64,000 nucleotides of DNA. Origin: Streptosporangium amethystogenes (lineage in GTDB: Bacteria > Actinomycetota > Actinomycetes > Streptosporangiales > Streptosporangiaceae). The position numbers were made by a program, and so were the translations under genes. The stretch covers positions 1-64,000 of the forward strand of contig NZ_JOEQ01000005.1 in NCBI RefSeq assembly GCF_000721075.1, in the 5' to 3' direction. The notes below the pieces were generated by a model. It did not search any database, had not been told where the DNA came from, and was given only the letters and a program-made list of their open reading frames with translations. How positions within the stretch are numbered: the stretch's first letter is position 1; every line of letters starts with the position of its first letter. Below, one piece after another: positions 24,750 to 34,098 of the stretch.

Positions 24750-25343
24750 GTCGTCCCTACTGGAGTGGCAGGCGGACCAGCGGGATCTCCGGAAAATCTC
24801 AATACTTGTGATCGTCTCAATATCCCAGAGAACAGACGACACAGCAGGCTCGGCCACCTTAGCCCTGCCGCTCACGCCACCTTGGAGTGCCCCGCCGGTG
24901 CTCCACTTCAGTGCCATCCTTCGGGTGTAGTCGTCGAGGTCCTTAAGGTCGAGCGTCTTTAAGTCGGCGAGCGACTCGACATCGCGGCCTGCGGAACGAT
25001 GGTGCTTTAGCACCTGCTCACAATCCATCAATTTGGTGGTCCGGTCAGTGACCAACTCAAGGAGGTGCGCTGCACAGCGCTTAGCGGCAGCAACGAACGC
25101 CGCGTCGGTGATGAGTTCGAGTCGCTCCTCGACCGGCTCCGACGTGGCGTTTGAGATCGCTCGGCCCGCCTTCAATACAGTGCCCTTTGTCTTCCCGGCA
25201 GCATTGAAAGCCGCGCGCGCCTTTGGCGGAAGCATCTGTTGCCCCTCGGCCTTGCGCGACCAGCGGTGCTGTAGCTCAGCCCAACGACGTTCTTCGTAGG
25301 GAGACATCGGAAACTTAGATTGCGCAGCCACGTTCACGCTCAA
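24690..25343 (-). pseudogene. EcsC-like protein, C-terminally truncated
   Basis: 217 codons from a TTG at 25343 (GTG codons at 25337 and 25331 also possible). MSPYEERRWAELQHRWSRKA, PKARAAFNAAGKTKGTVLKA and DLKTLDLKDLDDYTRRMALK fit the N-terminal half of EcsC-family proteins, membrane-associated proteins of poorly known function. After about residue 150 the similarity fades into sequence convergent with the AAA fragment, and the hydrophobic second half is absent. Likely broken by the same event that cut the AAA gene. Confidence 0.5.
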
Positions 25344-25534
25344 AGACTAGGGCCTGTAACCGCAAGTGTGCGGGTGAACCGTCCTTGTACTGAGAACGAT
25401 GATCGAAAGCGATGTCTAACGGTTGCGACAGCTTCCAAGAAGATAACGTTTCGAGTGTGGCGAAATCGCGGGGCCGCAAGTCACGGTCGGACACCCGAGC
25501 CGTTAGTCGTTCCGGTGATCCCCGATGTCGGGCC

Positions 25535-26347
25535 ATGGTCGAGAGAGTGAACGAACACATTGATCCGGTGCAGCGTGCCGCCGCACGAGTAGGCGGGCTA
25601 ATGGCTTATCTGGCTCCGTCCGACCCGATGCAGATACCGTCTCTCCTGCCGTTGTTCATCGACATGGTCGCGGCCGAGTACCTTCTGCCGCCCGAACGCT
25701 GTCTTGACGACTGCATGACGCTCGTCCACGCCTACGCTCACCTCGGCATCCCCGCTCAGGTCCGTGCTGCGGAAATCACAATCGCCTCAGCCAAGGCCAG
25801 AGTCACCCACGGTAACCTAACCCCGCACTGGGAAGACAATATGATTCACGGTCACACGGTGGTGTGGCTGCCAACCCTAGGACACCTGATCGATGTCACT
25901 GCAGAGCAGTTTTCAGAGATCGCAGATCTTGATGAAGGCCCGGTCATCGCCGCCCATATCTCGGACAGCGCAGGGGGGCGAATCCAAGTCAGACGAAAGA
26001 ACGTGCTACTGACCTACACGCTGGCGCCGCTGGAAACAACCTTTGCCCTACTGGACCATCCCGTGCCGCGCGCCGACGCCACCGAATACCGCCGACGAGG
26101 TATCAATGTGGCCTCTGCGGTGGTTACCATCCTGGCGGATTCCTTATCCCAGGAGAGAGTCCGGCTGATTCCACACAGACGGGCCGCCGCACTGGTGGAG
26201 GCCGTGCGTGGGCTACCGGAATACCCGACCCCCACGAATGATCGGCGATTCCTACTCCCCTGCCCGGATGGTGAACCAGTCGTGGTGCGGCTTGATCAGA
26301 TCCCGCTTCCCATGGTCACTCATCCCGTTGCCGAACCCAACAGGTAG
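25535..26347 (+). CDS. Hypothetical protein, thiol-hydrolase-like Cys-His-Asp pattern
   Basis: About 270 aa from the ATG at 25535 (a GTG four codons later is equally possible). Not a recognised family. RCLDDCMTLVHAYAHLGIPA puts a Cys at a helix start, and downstream HGHTVVWLPTLGHLIDVTAE places His, strand, Asp in the order of transglutaminase/NlpC-like thiol enzymes. The C-terminal half is mixed alpha-beta without clear motifs. No signal peptide. Codon GC is lower than in neighbouring operons, which may mean transfer. It precedes a convergent HEAT-like gene. The hydrolase idea is inference only. Confidence 0.55.
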   Translation: MVERVNEHIDPVQRAAARVGGLMAYLAPSDPMQIPSLLPLFIDMVAAEYLLPPERCLDDCMTLVHAYAHLGIPAQVRAAEITIASAKARVTHGNLTPHWEDNMIHGHTVVWLPTLGHLIDVTAEQFSEIADLDEGPVIAAHISDSAGGRIQVRRKNVLLTYTLAPLETTFALLDHPVPRADATEYRRRGINVASAVVTILADSLSQERVRLIPHRRAAALVEAVRGLPEYPTPTNDRRFLLPCPDGEPVVVRLDQIPLPMVTHPVAEPNR

Positions 26348-26614
26348 ACACTGGACCTGGGTAGTGGGCAGGGACCGGGCATCCAGTAGGTGTGCGGCGC
26401 GATGGTGGATCTGACAGCCGGGTCATTGCACCTGGGGAGTCATCCCTGTCGCAGGTGTCCCCGGGATGGTGGGAGCGAGGATGTCGAAAGCAGCAGCCGG
26501 GCGGTGGCGCTCGCGGCTGACCAGTCGCGCCGCTGCTAAAAACGACACGCGGTGGAGGGTTAGGGGTGAGACGGGAGGTCCCGGAGAGGCAGGGGAGAAG
26601 TCGGCGAACCCAGG

Positions 26615-27865
26615 TCAGACTTCGTGATCGAGTTCGGCCAGCCGCTCAGAGGCGGCCTTTTTGACCTCGATCTCCTCCGCCTCGTCGTCGTGCAGGAACT
26701 CCATCCTGGCGCGGACCACCCTATCCATCGGAGCGACTTTCGCTCCGAAAGCTCGGGTCGCCCGTTCGCAGTCCCACAGCGCTTCGGTCAGATAGGGGGC
26801 CACTTCACCAGGGGCAAGTTCGTGGATGGCCCGCAGCAGGAAAACCCGATCGAAAGAATTCGGCGTCTCATGCCAGGCCTCACGAAGTGCGGGACCCGCT
26901 TCCCTGACCTGGAGACGGGCCATCGTCATCGCCAGGTCTATCAAACCGGGCCAGGAGCGGCGCTCAACCTGAGCCGAGAATTGTTCCAACAGGACAGGGG
27001 CATCCTCTGTTGTCCCGTGTTTGGTGAGCAGGCGATAGCCGACATCTCGCAAAGGATGCGGGCCGGTCACCCAGACACGTGCATGAGTCAGGGCCGGCGG
27101 GCCGAGATGGGAGACGGCGCTGGCGATCCCGGCGGCCGAGGGCCAGCGGCGATCTTCTGGAACCCCTTCGACGATAGCCAGCACGCGGGTGTCGCCGCGG
27201 CGACCGAGTATTCCGATCGCGGTATCGGCGAGAGGGGTGTTCGATCGGATCATCGAGAACAGTTGGGCGTCGGTGTACTCGCTGTGGCGGGAGTTCGTGC
27301 TACGGGCCTTCTCCCACGCGACGGCATTGTTTCTCAGAGCGGCAGCGATTCTGGGCTGCTTTTCGATCCACTCCTTCGTAACAAGAGACTCCGAAGAAAC
27401 GAGATCGGCAATTTCCTCGTCGTCTTCGACGCGGTCAAGGAGCACCTCGTCAAGACCATGCATGAGGGTCGGATCGTCGATGAGTTGCAGAGCACTGAAG
27501 GCCACCTCCCAGTGCACACCCTCCGCGCAGTACTCTCTAAGCGTTTTGGCTGCTGTCCGGTACCCCATCTCTGCGAGGGTGCCCAATACGGAGATGGTCA
27601 GTTCGACGGCGTGATCGTCCGCGTCCTCCGAGACGAGGAGATGCTCGACAAGGGGGCCAAACGGAAGCCGAAGATCGTTGACGAGCCTGGCGTAGAACAG
27701 GCTCCGTTGATCCTGACCTCTTGGCGCACGTGGGTCGCGCATGATGCAGTCATAGACGAGCTCTCCGGAGTCCGCTTGACGCAATGCTCGTTGGGCACCA
27801 ACCCCCCGCCCTCTCTGCAACTGCCCATGCAACGTCCCCGACGACTCAATGATCACTTCACCCAT
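26615..27865 (-). CDS. HEAT-like helical repeat protein, unknown function
   Basis: 416 aa, almost wholly helical, with repeating pairs of helices such as HAVELTISVLGTLAEMGYRT, VHWEVAFSALQLIDDPTLMH and VREAGPALREAWHETPNSFD, characteristic of HEAT/ARM solenoids. No catalytic motif, signal peptide or TM segment. ATG at 27865 without a clear ribosome site. GC is slightly below the window's norm. It sits between the thiol-hydrolase-like gene and a GmrSD restriction gene and could be a scaffold in a defence locus, but nothing shows this directly. Confidence 0.55.
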   Translation of the reverse strand: MGEVIIESSGTLHGQLQRGRGVGAQRALRQADSGELVYDCIMRDPRAPRGQDQRSLFYARLVNDLRLPFGPLVEHLLVSEDADDHAVELTISVLGTLAEMGYRTAAKTLREYCAEGVHWEVAFSALQLIDDPTLMHGLDEVLLDRVEDDEEIADLVSSESLVTKEWIEKQPRIAAALRNNAVAWEKARSTNSRHSEYTDAQLFSMIRSNTPLADTAIGILGRRGDTRVLAIVEGVPEDRRWPSAAGIASAVSHLGPPALTHARVWVTGPHPLRDVGYRLLTKHGTTEDAPVLLEQFSAQVERRSWPGLIDLAMTMARLQVREAGPALREAWHETPNSFDRVFLLRAIHELAPGEVAPYLTEALWDCERATRAFGAKVAPMDRVVRARMEFLHDDEAEEIEVKKAASERLAELDHEV

Positions 27866-28097
27866 TGGGAAAAGATCCCATATCCTGGAAGTAAACGCTA
27901 TGGCCCGTCTGCCTCGACCATGATTCAGCTACGAGGCAGTACTGAACCTGGAAGCTCGACATGACACGCGCTCATGTATCTGACCCGCAGCAACAGGCAG
28001 TCTCCGGGTAACGTCCGCCTTTGATCGTCAGTACATGGTGCTGGCCTCGTACGTTCGGCGTACTGGGCATTGAGGCCGGGGCGCCAGGGGACATCTG

Positions 28098-29948
28098 TCA
28101 TGCGTGCGGCCAGATGTCCACGATGCTTTCCGTGAGTTCCTGGCCGCGAGCGACGATGTCGTCGTCGGTCCATTCGGCTTCGTGGTGGTCCACGATTTTC
28201 TTGTTGAGTACGAGCAGGCTGTACTGGGCAAGTAGGGATCGTTTTCCCATGCCCTTGTATTTGCCGGTCGCTGCTATTTCCAGAGCTGCCGGATCGGTCC
28301 ATGGGCGATGAGAAAGGGTACCGTTCAGCTTCTGGGTCACGAGAGTGAGGTTTCCGAGGGTGCTGATCAACCGGTCGCGCTGGGCGGCGCGCTGAGGATC
28401 GTGATGATCTGGTGTGTTCCAATAGCTCTGCCACTGTTGCGGCATCACATGTTCGATCTCCAGCCCCGTGGGGAGGGACACGTTCTCATGGCGTTCGGTG
28501 CGCCATCGCTGTTCGATCGCAGCCAGCACAACGCGGAGTCGTTGCTGGCGAATGTTGCCATAAGCACGTACATGTGGAAGTTGTGTTCGCATGTCATCGT
28601 CAGTGGGCCAGGTGCGCGCGTCGGCACTCTGCTGCGAAAGGAATTCGACCGCAGCGTCTCCCGCTGACTCCATCGGCTGCTTGTCCAGGTGCTTGAGCAA
28701 GGCCACGACGAATCTGTTGACATCCTTCATCGTCATTCGCAGCAGGGTTCGACGGACTGCCCAGCTCTCCATGGCAGAGAGAGCACGATCGGACTGGGCG
28801 GGAGGTACCTGATGGTTGTCACTGATCAACCACAGCAGGAGCGGGATGGTCGCCCCGATCTCCAGCGTTTCGACTACCCGGGAGTAGAACCGGCCCCGGG
28901 CTGTCTCTGGTCCCATCTGGGCGAATTCGCGGAAGGTGTCCGCGTCCTTGCGGAGTGCCCCCAGGAAATCTTCGGCCTCATGTGTCGTGGCCAGGGAGTG
29001 GTCGGCATAGGAACGGAAACCGGAGAATATCTCATCGGTGGAGATCTCCTCCTGGAGACGCATGGTCAGCCAGTACTGCAGAAAGAGGTCGATACGCGAG
29101 CGCATCAGGCGCCCCTGAGGCACCTGATCTCTCCACCAGTCGTCGTCGAAGTCTCTCCAGTACGTCTCACCCCATGCGTCGACATCAGCGTTGAGATCCT
29201 CGCCTCGTTGGAACACATAGTTCTTGATCAGATCAGCTGCCAGTAGTGGCGTACCGCGATCGTTCAAAGTCTCGAAGATCAACTGGTCGTCGTCGTTGTC
29301 GCTCAGGTCGATCGCCACGATCTTCAGGTGTTGCTGTAGGACCTGAGCCAGTGCGCTGAGCCGTGAACGAGTGTCATGCGTATCACTTGCGGTGTTCGCC
29401 CAAGCCCTGATTGTCCCGAGAAAGAACTCGTGAGCCTGCGTGATCCGGCTTTCGGACAGGCCGGTATTCACCGCCAGTGAGTTGTCCATGACGTGCTCGA
29501 AAGCCGCCCGATCGATGCGCGAAGGCCACAGCTTGAACCGTTTGGGGGTTTTCTTGAAGCGGTTCGACGCGTTGAGGACGAGTTCTTCGAGGGACTCGGC
29601 GTCCTCTTCATCGCCGTCCTCCGACAGTACGAATTGAGCGGCATCCAGCAGGATCTGCAGAGTGGTAAGCCGTTGCTGCCCGTCGATCACGGACAGCCGG
29701 GACGGGTCTCCGGCGGTGCTCGGAAGCTGTTTCAACACCACGGCGCCGAGGAAGTGCCCAGGTGTCCGTCCGGATTGTGTCCCGTCATAGTCCGGGGAGA
29801 GCAAGGCCGCCGTCACGCGCTCCAGGTCATCCCAGAGCGGCTGCCACTGATCTTCCTCGTTCCACACGTACGGCCGTTGGAAGGGCGGGATCTCGAAGCA
29901 CACCTTGCCGTCGAACAGGTCACGTGGGGTCAGTGCTTTTGCTTCCAC
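28098..29948 (-). CDS. GmrSD-type restriction protein (DUF262 + DUF1524)
   Basis: 616 aa single-chain type IV restriction enzyme. The N-terminal DUF262 domain opens FEIPPFQRPYVWNEEDQWQP and has the diagnostic SVIDGQQRLTTLQILLDAAQ (about 85-105), the NTP-binding ParB-like DGQQR motif, and FETLNDRGTPLLAADLIKNY (about 222-242). The C-terminal DUF1524 HNH-like nuclease has LEIEHVMPQQWQSYW and TLGNLTLVTQKLNGTLSHRP, with catalytic His in IEHVMPQ and Asn in GNLTL. GmrSD enzymes cut DNA with glucosylated hydroxymethylcytosine or other modified bases. GTG start behind GGAAGG. No dnd or ssp genes are adjacent; a DUF1998 remnant lies just upstream. Confidence 0.85.
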   Translation of the reverse strand: MEAKALTPRDLFDGKVCFEIPPFQRPYVWNEEDQWQPLWDDLERVTAALLSPDYDGTQSGRTPGHFLGAVVLKQLPSTAGDPSRLSVIDGQQRLTTLQILLDAAQFVLSEDGDEEDAESLEELVLNASNRFKKTPKRFKLWPSRIDRAAFEHVMDNSLAVNTGLSESRITQAHEFFLGTIRAWANTASDTHDTRSRLSALAQVLQQHLKIVAIDLSDNDDDQLIFETLNDRGTPLLAADLIKNYVFQRGEDLNADVDAWGETYWRDFDDDWWRDQVPQGRLMRSRIDLFLQYWLTMRLQEEISTDEIFSGFRSYADHSLATTHEAEDFLGALRKDADTFREFAQMGPETARGRFYSRVVETLEIGATIPLLLWLISDNHQVPPAQSDRALSAMESWAVRRTLLRMTMKDVNRFVVALLKHLDKQPMESAGDAAVEFLSQQSADARTWPTDDDMRTQLPHVRAYGNIRQQRLRVVLAAIEQRWRTERHENVSLPTGLEIEHVMPQQWQSYWNTPDHHDPQRAAQRDRLISTLGNLTLVTQKLNGTLSHRPWTDPAALEIAATGKYKGMGKRSLLAQYSLLVLNKKIVDHHEAEWTDDDIVARGQELTESIVDIWPHA

Positions 29949-30167
29949 AGGACAACCTTCCGCGTGGTCGTAAATCGGGTGGCAGTGGCGTTATCGCAGG
30001 TACTGGCCGGCGCAGTGCTCGGCAGCCGGGGTTACTGCGAGTTTGGGGCGAGGGGCGAGGGCGGGGGTACGAATCAGGATCACATGTCCGCCCAGGGAAC
30101 GGTTCGCTTCCGCTGGATTCGTCCGAGGAGAACAGGTGCCGATGACCAGCGAAAGGGGAGGATCGTG

Positions 30168-30809
30168 TCAATTCAGCCGGCCGGGGTAGCGAAGGTGGCT
30201 GCCGGAGCAGCCGGTCTTTTGTCCGATGCTCAGCGAGGTGTGATTCTCCCTGGTTCTCGGTAGTTGCCAAGCCTGGATATGTTCCGTCCGAGGCCGCATA
30301 CGGATTACCCCCAACCTTGAGGGGCCGCCTCTGGCCTGGAGTTCCAGGAACTTGACCGCCTCGCTGCGGCTCAGCGCATCGTGGTTTCGTTCATTACGCC
30401 GGTCGCGCAGGCAACCGTAGCAAGAGGTCTCCTCACCACAGTCGCAGTTGGACATCCGCTTCAGCGCGGTCTCCACGACGAAGTCCAATGAGTCGGCGAT
30501 TCGCGTCATCGAGCCCGCCTCGCCCGGCACCGCGTCGTAGATCACCAGGCTGGTCTGGCCGTTGTGCCCGGGATGGACGGCGCCGTCGATATCTCCTCTG
30601 CTGGTCTCCAGGCCGTCGGCGGCCCCTTCAAGCAACGCATACGGGGTAAAGATCCACTGCGGCGAGGGCAACGACAGGGACTCCAGCCGCAGCTCGTGCT
30701 TGCTGGGTGGTTCAGCACGCTGATGACGTCCTGAATCACCCAGATCAAGGAAAGTATCGTTTGGTGGGCTGCTTTTCATGGTGATGAGCACGATCTGCCC
30801 AAGCAGCAC
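30168..30809 (-). pseudogene. C-terminal remnant of DUF1998/DrmB-like protein
   Basis: The recognisable part, about 30740 down to 30310, ends a DUF1998 domain: GQTSLVIYDAVPGEAGSMTR, then LKRMSNCDCGEETSCYGCL and RRNERNHDALSRSEAVKFLE. The four Cys in CDCGEETSCYGC form the zinc site shared by DISARM DrmB and MrfA-like helicases. Everything N-terminal of the last 140 or so residues is gone, and no plausible start exists near 30809. It lies upstream of gmrSD, so it may mark a defence island that lost a DISARM-like system. Confidence 0.6.
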
Positions 30810-30853
30810 TTTTCATCGCGGAGTTGTGGAAGGGAAGAGCGCGGCGGCGAGCC

Positions 30854-31651
30854 TCAAAGTCCGTAGCGGCCGAGCACGTCTCGCCTGCGGGGGATGAGGA
30901 ACTTCCGTGTCATCCGGCCGGTGGTGAGCCAGGCGATGGCGTCGCCGTTCCTGGTGCTGGCCAGCATCCGCTCGACCAGGTAGGGCGCGACGTCGTCGAC
31001 GTGGTCGCACAGGATGTTGAGGAGTTTGCGCTGTCTGTCCACCTGTTCCGGGGCGGCGGCGGCCTCCCGGAGCCATCCTTCGGTGATGAGGATGCCGGGT
31101 CTGACCTGCCCGATCCGTACGCCGGTGCCGGCGACCTCCTTGACCAGCGACCGGGTGAAGGAGTCCAGGCCACGCTTGGTGGCCGAGTAGACGCCCATGC
31201 CCGGACGGATGCTGCCGTCACTGCCGCCGCCGAGAATGTTGAAGACCTGGCCGCCGCCGTGGGCGAGCATGCCGCGGACGGCGACCTGGGCGCCGTACAC
31301 GGTGCCGAGCATGTTCGTGGTGACCATCGCGCGGACGTCGTCGGGTGCGGTCTCGATGATGGGGCGGGTGGTGTGGGCGACGCCGGCGTTGTTGATCCAC
31401 AGGTCGACCCCGCCGAGCGCGTCCACCGCGGCGCTCCACAGCGCCTCGACCTGCTCGGGATCGGTGACGTCCACGGCGCGCCCGTGGACCGTGGCATCAC
31501 CGGACGCCTCCGGGCGCAGCCGCTCGACGGCGTCGTCCACCGCCGCCTGGGTGCGGCCCGAGACGATCACGGAGTGCCCGCGCCGGAGCAGCTCGCGGGC
31601 GAGCGCGAAACCGACTCCCTTGGTGCTGCCGGTGACGACTGCCTTCCGCAT
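30854..31651 (-). CDS. Short-chain dehydrogenase/reductase
   Basis: 265 aa classical SDR. NAD(P) motif TGSTKGVGFALARELL at the N-terminus, NNAG in LWINNAGVAHT (about 90), catalytic Ser region FNILGGGSDGS and Y-x-x-x-K in VYSATKRGLDSF (about 160). Basic residues after strand 2 (SGRTQ) favour NADP. The ATG at 31651 follows AGGAG by 6 nt and is preferred over the GTG two codons upstream. Divergent from the epoxide hydrolase gene. Substrate unknown. Confidence 0.82.
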   Translation of the reverse strand: MRKAVVTGSTKGVGFALARELLRRGHSVIVSGRTQAAVDDAVERLRPEASGDATVHGRAVDVTDPEQVEALWSAAVDALGGVDLWINNAGVAHTTRPIIETAPDDVRAMVTTNMLGTVYGAQVAVRGMLAHGGGQVFNILGGGSDGSIRPGMGVYSATKRGLDSFTRSLVKEVAGTGVRIGQVRPGILITEGWLREAAAAPEQVDRQRKLLNILCDHVDDVAPYLVERMLASTRNGDAIAWLTTGRMTRKFLIPRRRDVLGRYGL

Positions 31652-31926
31652 GACCACTCCTGAAGACGTTGTCCTCGCCGCACCGGTCGCGGTCCCGCAC
31701 CGGCGGTGCGCGGCAGCCGACAGGGGACCGGGCGGCTGAGCATCGGCGTTGATCTTACGTCGCCGCCCACCCCCTCGGATAGACCGATCGTCACTGTCCG
31801 AGGACGCGGACGTGTGCGTTCAGGAAGCCACCTTGACCTACCACGTCCCGTCCGCACCCACAGATAATCAGCTTCCACGATCCCTGGATCGGTTCACGGG
31901 ATCACACCAGTTGCAGGAGACGACGA

Positions 31927-33183
31927 GTGAGCCACGAAACCACCCCATCACCCGGTGCCAAGGCCCGGCCGTTCCCGTTGGAACCGACACCGATCCACGT
32001 ACCCGACGACGTGCTCGCCGACCTCCAGCGGCGCCTGGAGTTGACCCGCTGGCCGGATGACGCGGGCAACCAGGATTGGTATTACGGAGTGAACCGCGTC
32101 TACCTGCAAGAACTCATCGAGTACTGGCGCACCGACTACGACTGGCGCAAGGCTGAGGCCGCCATCAACGCCTACGAGCACTACCGCGTCGAGGTCGAGG
32201 GCGTGCCGGTGCACTTCATGCGCAAGCCCGGAGTCGGCCCCGAACCGACGCCCTTGATCCTCACGCACGGCTGGCCCTGGACGTTCTGGCACTGGTCCAA
32301 GGTCGTCGATCCGCTGACCGACCCGGGCGCGTACGGCGGCGATCCGGCTGAAGCGTTCGACGTGATCGTCCCCTCGTTTCCCGGCTTCGGATTCTCCACC
32401 CCGCTGCCGAACAACCCGGACATGAACTTCTGGAAGGTCGCCGACCTCTGGCACACCCTCATGACCCGCACTCTCGGACACGACAGGTACGCCGCCGCCG
32501 GCTGTGACGTCGGAGCCCTGGTCACCGGCCAGCTCGGGCACAAGTACGCCGAGGAGCTCCACGCCATCCACATCGGCTCCGGCCAGAAGCTCACCCTGTT
32601 CAACGGCGACCGGGCCTGGGACCTCAGCGGTGGCCGGCCCATCCCTGACGGTCTCCCCGCCGACATCCACGCCGAGCTCGTCGCGCGGGAGAAGCGGTTC
32701 GCCGTCCATCTCGCCGCGCACGTGCTCGACCCGAGCACGCTCGCCTACGGGCTGTCCGACTCACCTTCCGGGATGCTCGCCTGGATCCTGGAACGCTGGG
32801 TGGCCTGGAGCGACAACGGCGGCGATATAGAGACCGTCTTCACCAAGGACGACCTGCTCACCCACGCCATGATCTTCTGGGTCAGCAACGCGATCGGTAC
32901 CTCGATTCGCACCTACGCCAACAACAACCGCTACCCATGGACCCCGTCCCACGACCGGCAACCGGCCGTCGAGGCGCCCACCGGCATCACCTTCGTCGGC
33001 TACGAGAACCCGCCCGGTGTCAGTACCGACCAACGCGTCCAGAACTTCCTCGACAGTGACCGCGCCGCCTGGTACAACCACGTCAACCTCAACGCCCACG
33101 ACCATGGCGGCCACTTCATCCCATGGGAAATCCCCGACCAGTGGGTTGACGACCTCCGACGAACCTTCCGCGGCCGCCGGTAG
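31927..33183 (+). CDS. Epoxide hydrolase (EHN-domain, microsomal type)
   Basis: 418 aa. The N-terminal EHN segment (PIHVPDDVLADLQRRLELTR, about 22-41) is the membrane-type epoxide hydrolase lid. The alpha/beta-hydrolase core has the oxyanion motif HGWPWTFWHW (about 116-125), nucleophile Asp in AAGCDVGALVTGQLG (about 195) and the terminal base DHGGHFIPWE (His about 398). No signal peptide, so probably cytoplasmic. GTG start behind AGGAGA. It converts epoxides to diols; natural substrate unknown. Confidence 0.85.
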   Translation: MSHETTPSPGAKARPFPLEPTPIHVPDDVLADLQRRLELTRWPDDAGNQDWYYGVNRVYLQELIEYWRTDYDWRKAEAAINAYEHYRVEVEGVPVHFMRKPGVGPEPTPLILTHGWPWTFWHWSKVVDPLTDPGAYGGDPAEAFDVIVPSFPGFGFSTPLPNNPDMNFWKVADLWHTLMTRTLGHDRYAAAGCDVGALVTGQLGHKYAEELHAIHIGSGQKLTLFNGDRAWDLSGGRPIPDGLPADIHAELVAREKRFAVHLAAHVLDPSTLAYGLSDSPSGMLAWILERWVAWSDNGGDIETVFTKDDLLTHAMIFWVSNAIGTSIRTYANNNRYPWTPSHDRQPAVEAPTGITFVGYENPPGVSTDQRVQNFLDSDRAAWYNHVNLNAHDHGGHFIPWEIPDQWVDDLRRTFRGRR

Positions 33184-33278
33184 CGACAGTGCCCTCGTAC
33201 CGGGTGGGAGGAGTCGCTCCAGCATCAATTCATGATCTTCGGTGGGTAGCGTGCCACTCCTGTGATGGATCATGAGCA

Positions 33279-33315
33279 CGCGCCCCCGGTTCGACCCTTC
33301 GGAGCCGGGGGTGCA
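33279..33315. terminator. Hairpin between convergent genes
   Basis: CCCCCGG (33283-33289) pairs with CCGGGGG (33305-33311), extended by G-C and G-U pairs, between the epoxide hydrolase and the small secreted protein genes. Confidence 0.5.
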
Positions 33316-33329
33316 TGTGTTTCACGGGG

Positions 33330-33548
33330 TCACGCGTAGAGGAAGTAATAGCGGTACTGGCCCTCCCACTCGCATGAATAGCCGTCCCACCAGCCCTGGG
33401 TGATGCCATGGGTTCCGATCCGCTCGCACTCGGAGTAGTCCTTGAAGACGCCGGCCAGCCTCTCGGCATGCGCCGGGGTGGCGCCGATCGTCAGCGACGC
33501 TCCGAGGACCATGACGGCCGAGACGAGAACAGCGCGTGCCTTTCGCAT
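33330..33548 (-). CDS. Small secreted protein of unknown function
   Basis: 72 aa from the ATG at 33548, chosen for AGGAGG upstream. A Sec signal peptide MRKARAVLVSAVMVLGASLT ends at ATPAHA, leaving a mature peptide of about 43 aa with two Cys (YSECERIG and GYSCEWEG) and many aromatic residues (GWWDGYSCEWEGQYRYYF). A disulfide-stabilised extracellular peptide is likely. Similar proteins in actinomycetes are uncharacterised. Confidence 0.7.
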   Translation of the reverse strand: MRKARAVLVSAVMVLGASLTIGATPAHAERLAGVFKDYSECERIGTHGITQGWWDGYSCEWEGQYRYYFLYA

Positions 33549-34098
33549 TCGTCCTCCTGTGACTGGGGAGATCATGACGGTGGACATTATCACTCGCCAC
33601 GCGCCAGGACGATTGTCACGTTCGAATCAGTCGTGGGAAGGAGCTGAAACTTTCACCGGCGTTGTCGTGGGTGGCGCATGTTTCACGGGTGTTTACCGTA
33701 GGTAAAGCCGGTATCGCTTCCCGAGTCGCCTGTTCTCGAGAGGTTCCAGCCGCTGTCCAATTCCAGACATAGCGGCCTTGAAAGACCTCGTGGGTGCGTA
33801 TCAGACTGCCTGTGCATGCCATGGATCATCTGGACTGCCTTCGCACTGTGTGATCTATAAAGTACGATTTATGCCGCTCTTCCTGTTCGATTGGAACGTT
33901 ACGCGGAAAACTTTGACCATCGTCACTTGTGTGTCATATCGTCTCCCCGCCCATATCGATGTGAGCCGCGACACTCGAGCAGGACGTTGTTCTCGCAGGC
34001 GCTACGGTCGGCGTGCTGATCGCGGCTGCCCCGGCACAGGAGAAGACACGGACGGTCACCGGGGAAGTGGCGATCATCCGACCAACCGGAGTCGCACC
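33549..34098. other. Intergenic stretch upstream of secreted esterase
   Basis: No complete gene. A coding-like run on the plus strand from about 33989 (VVLAGATVGVLIAAAPAQEK, then TVTGEVAIIRPTGVAP) resembles the end of a signal peptide plus a short mature part. It stops at the TGA overlapping codons near 34126, has no start and is probably a remnant. AT-richer DNA at 33840-33930 may hold the esterase promoter. Confidence 0.35.
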
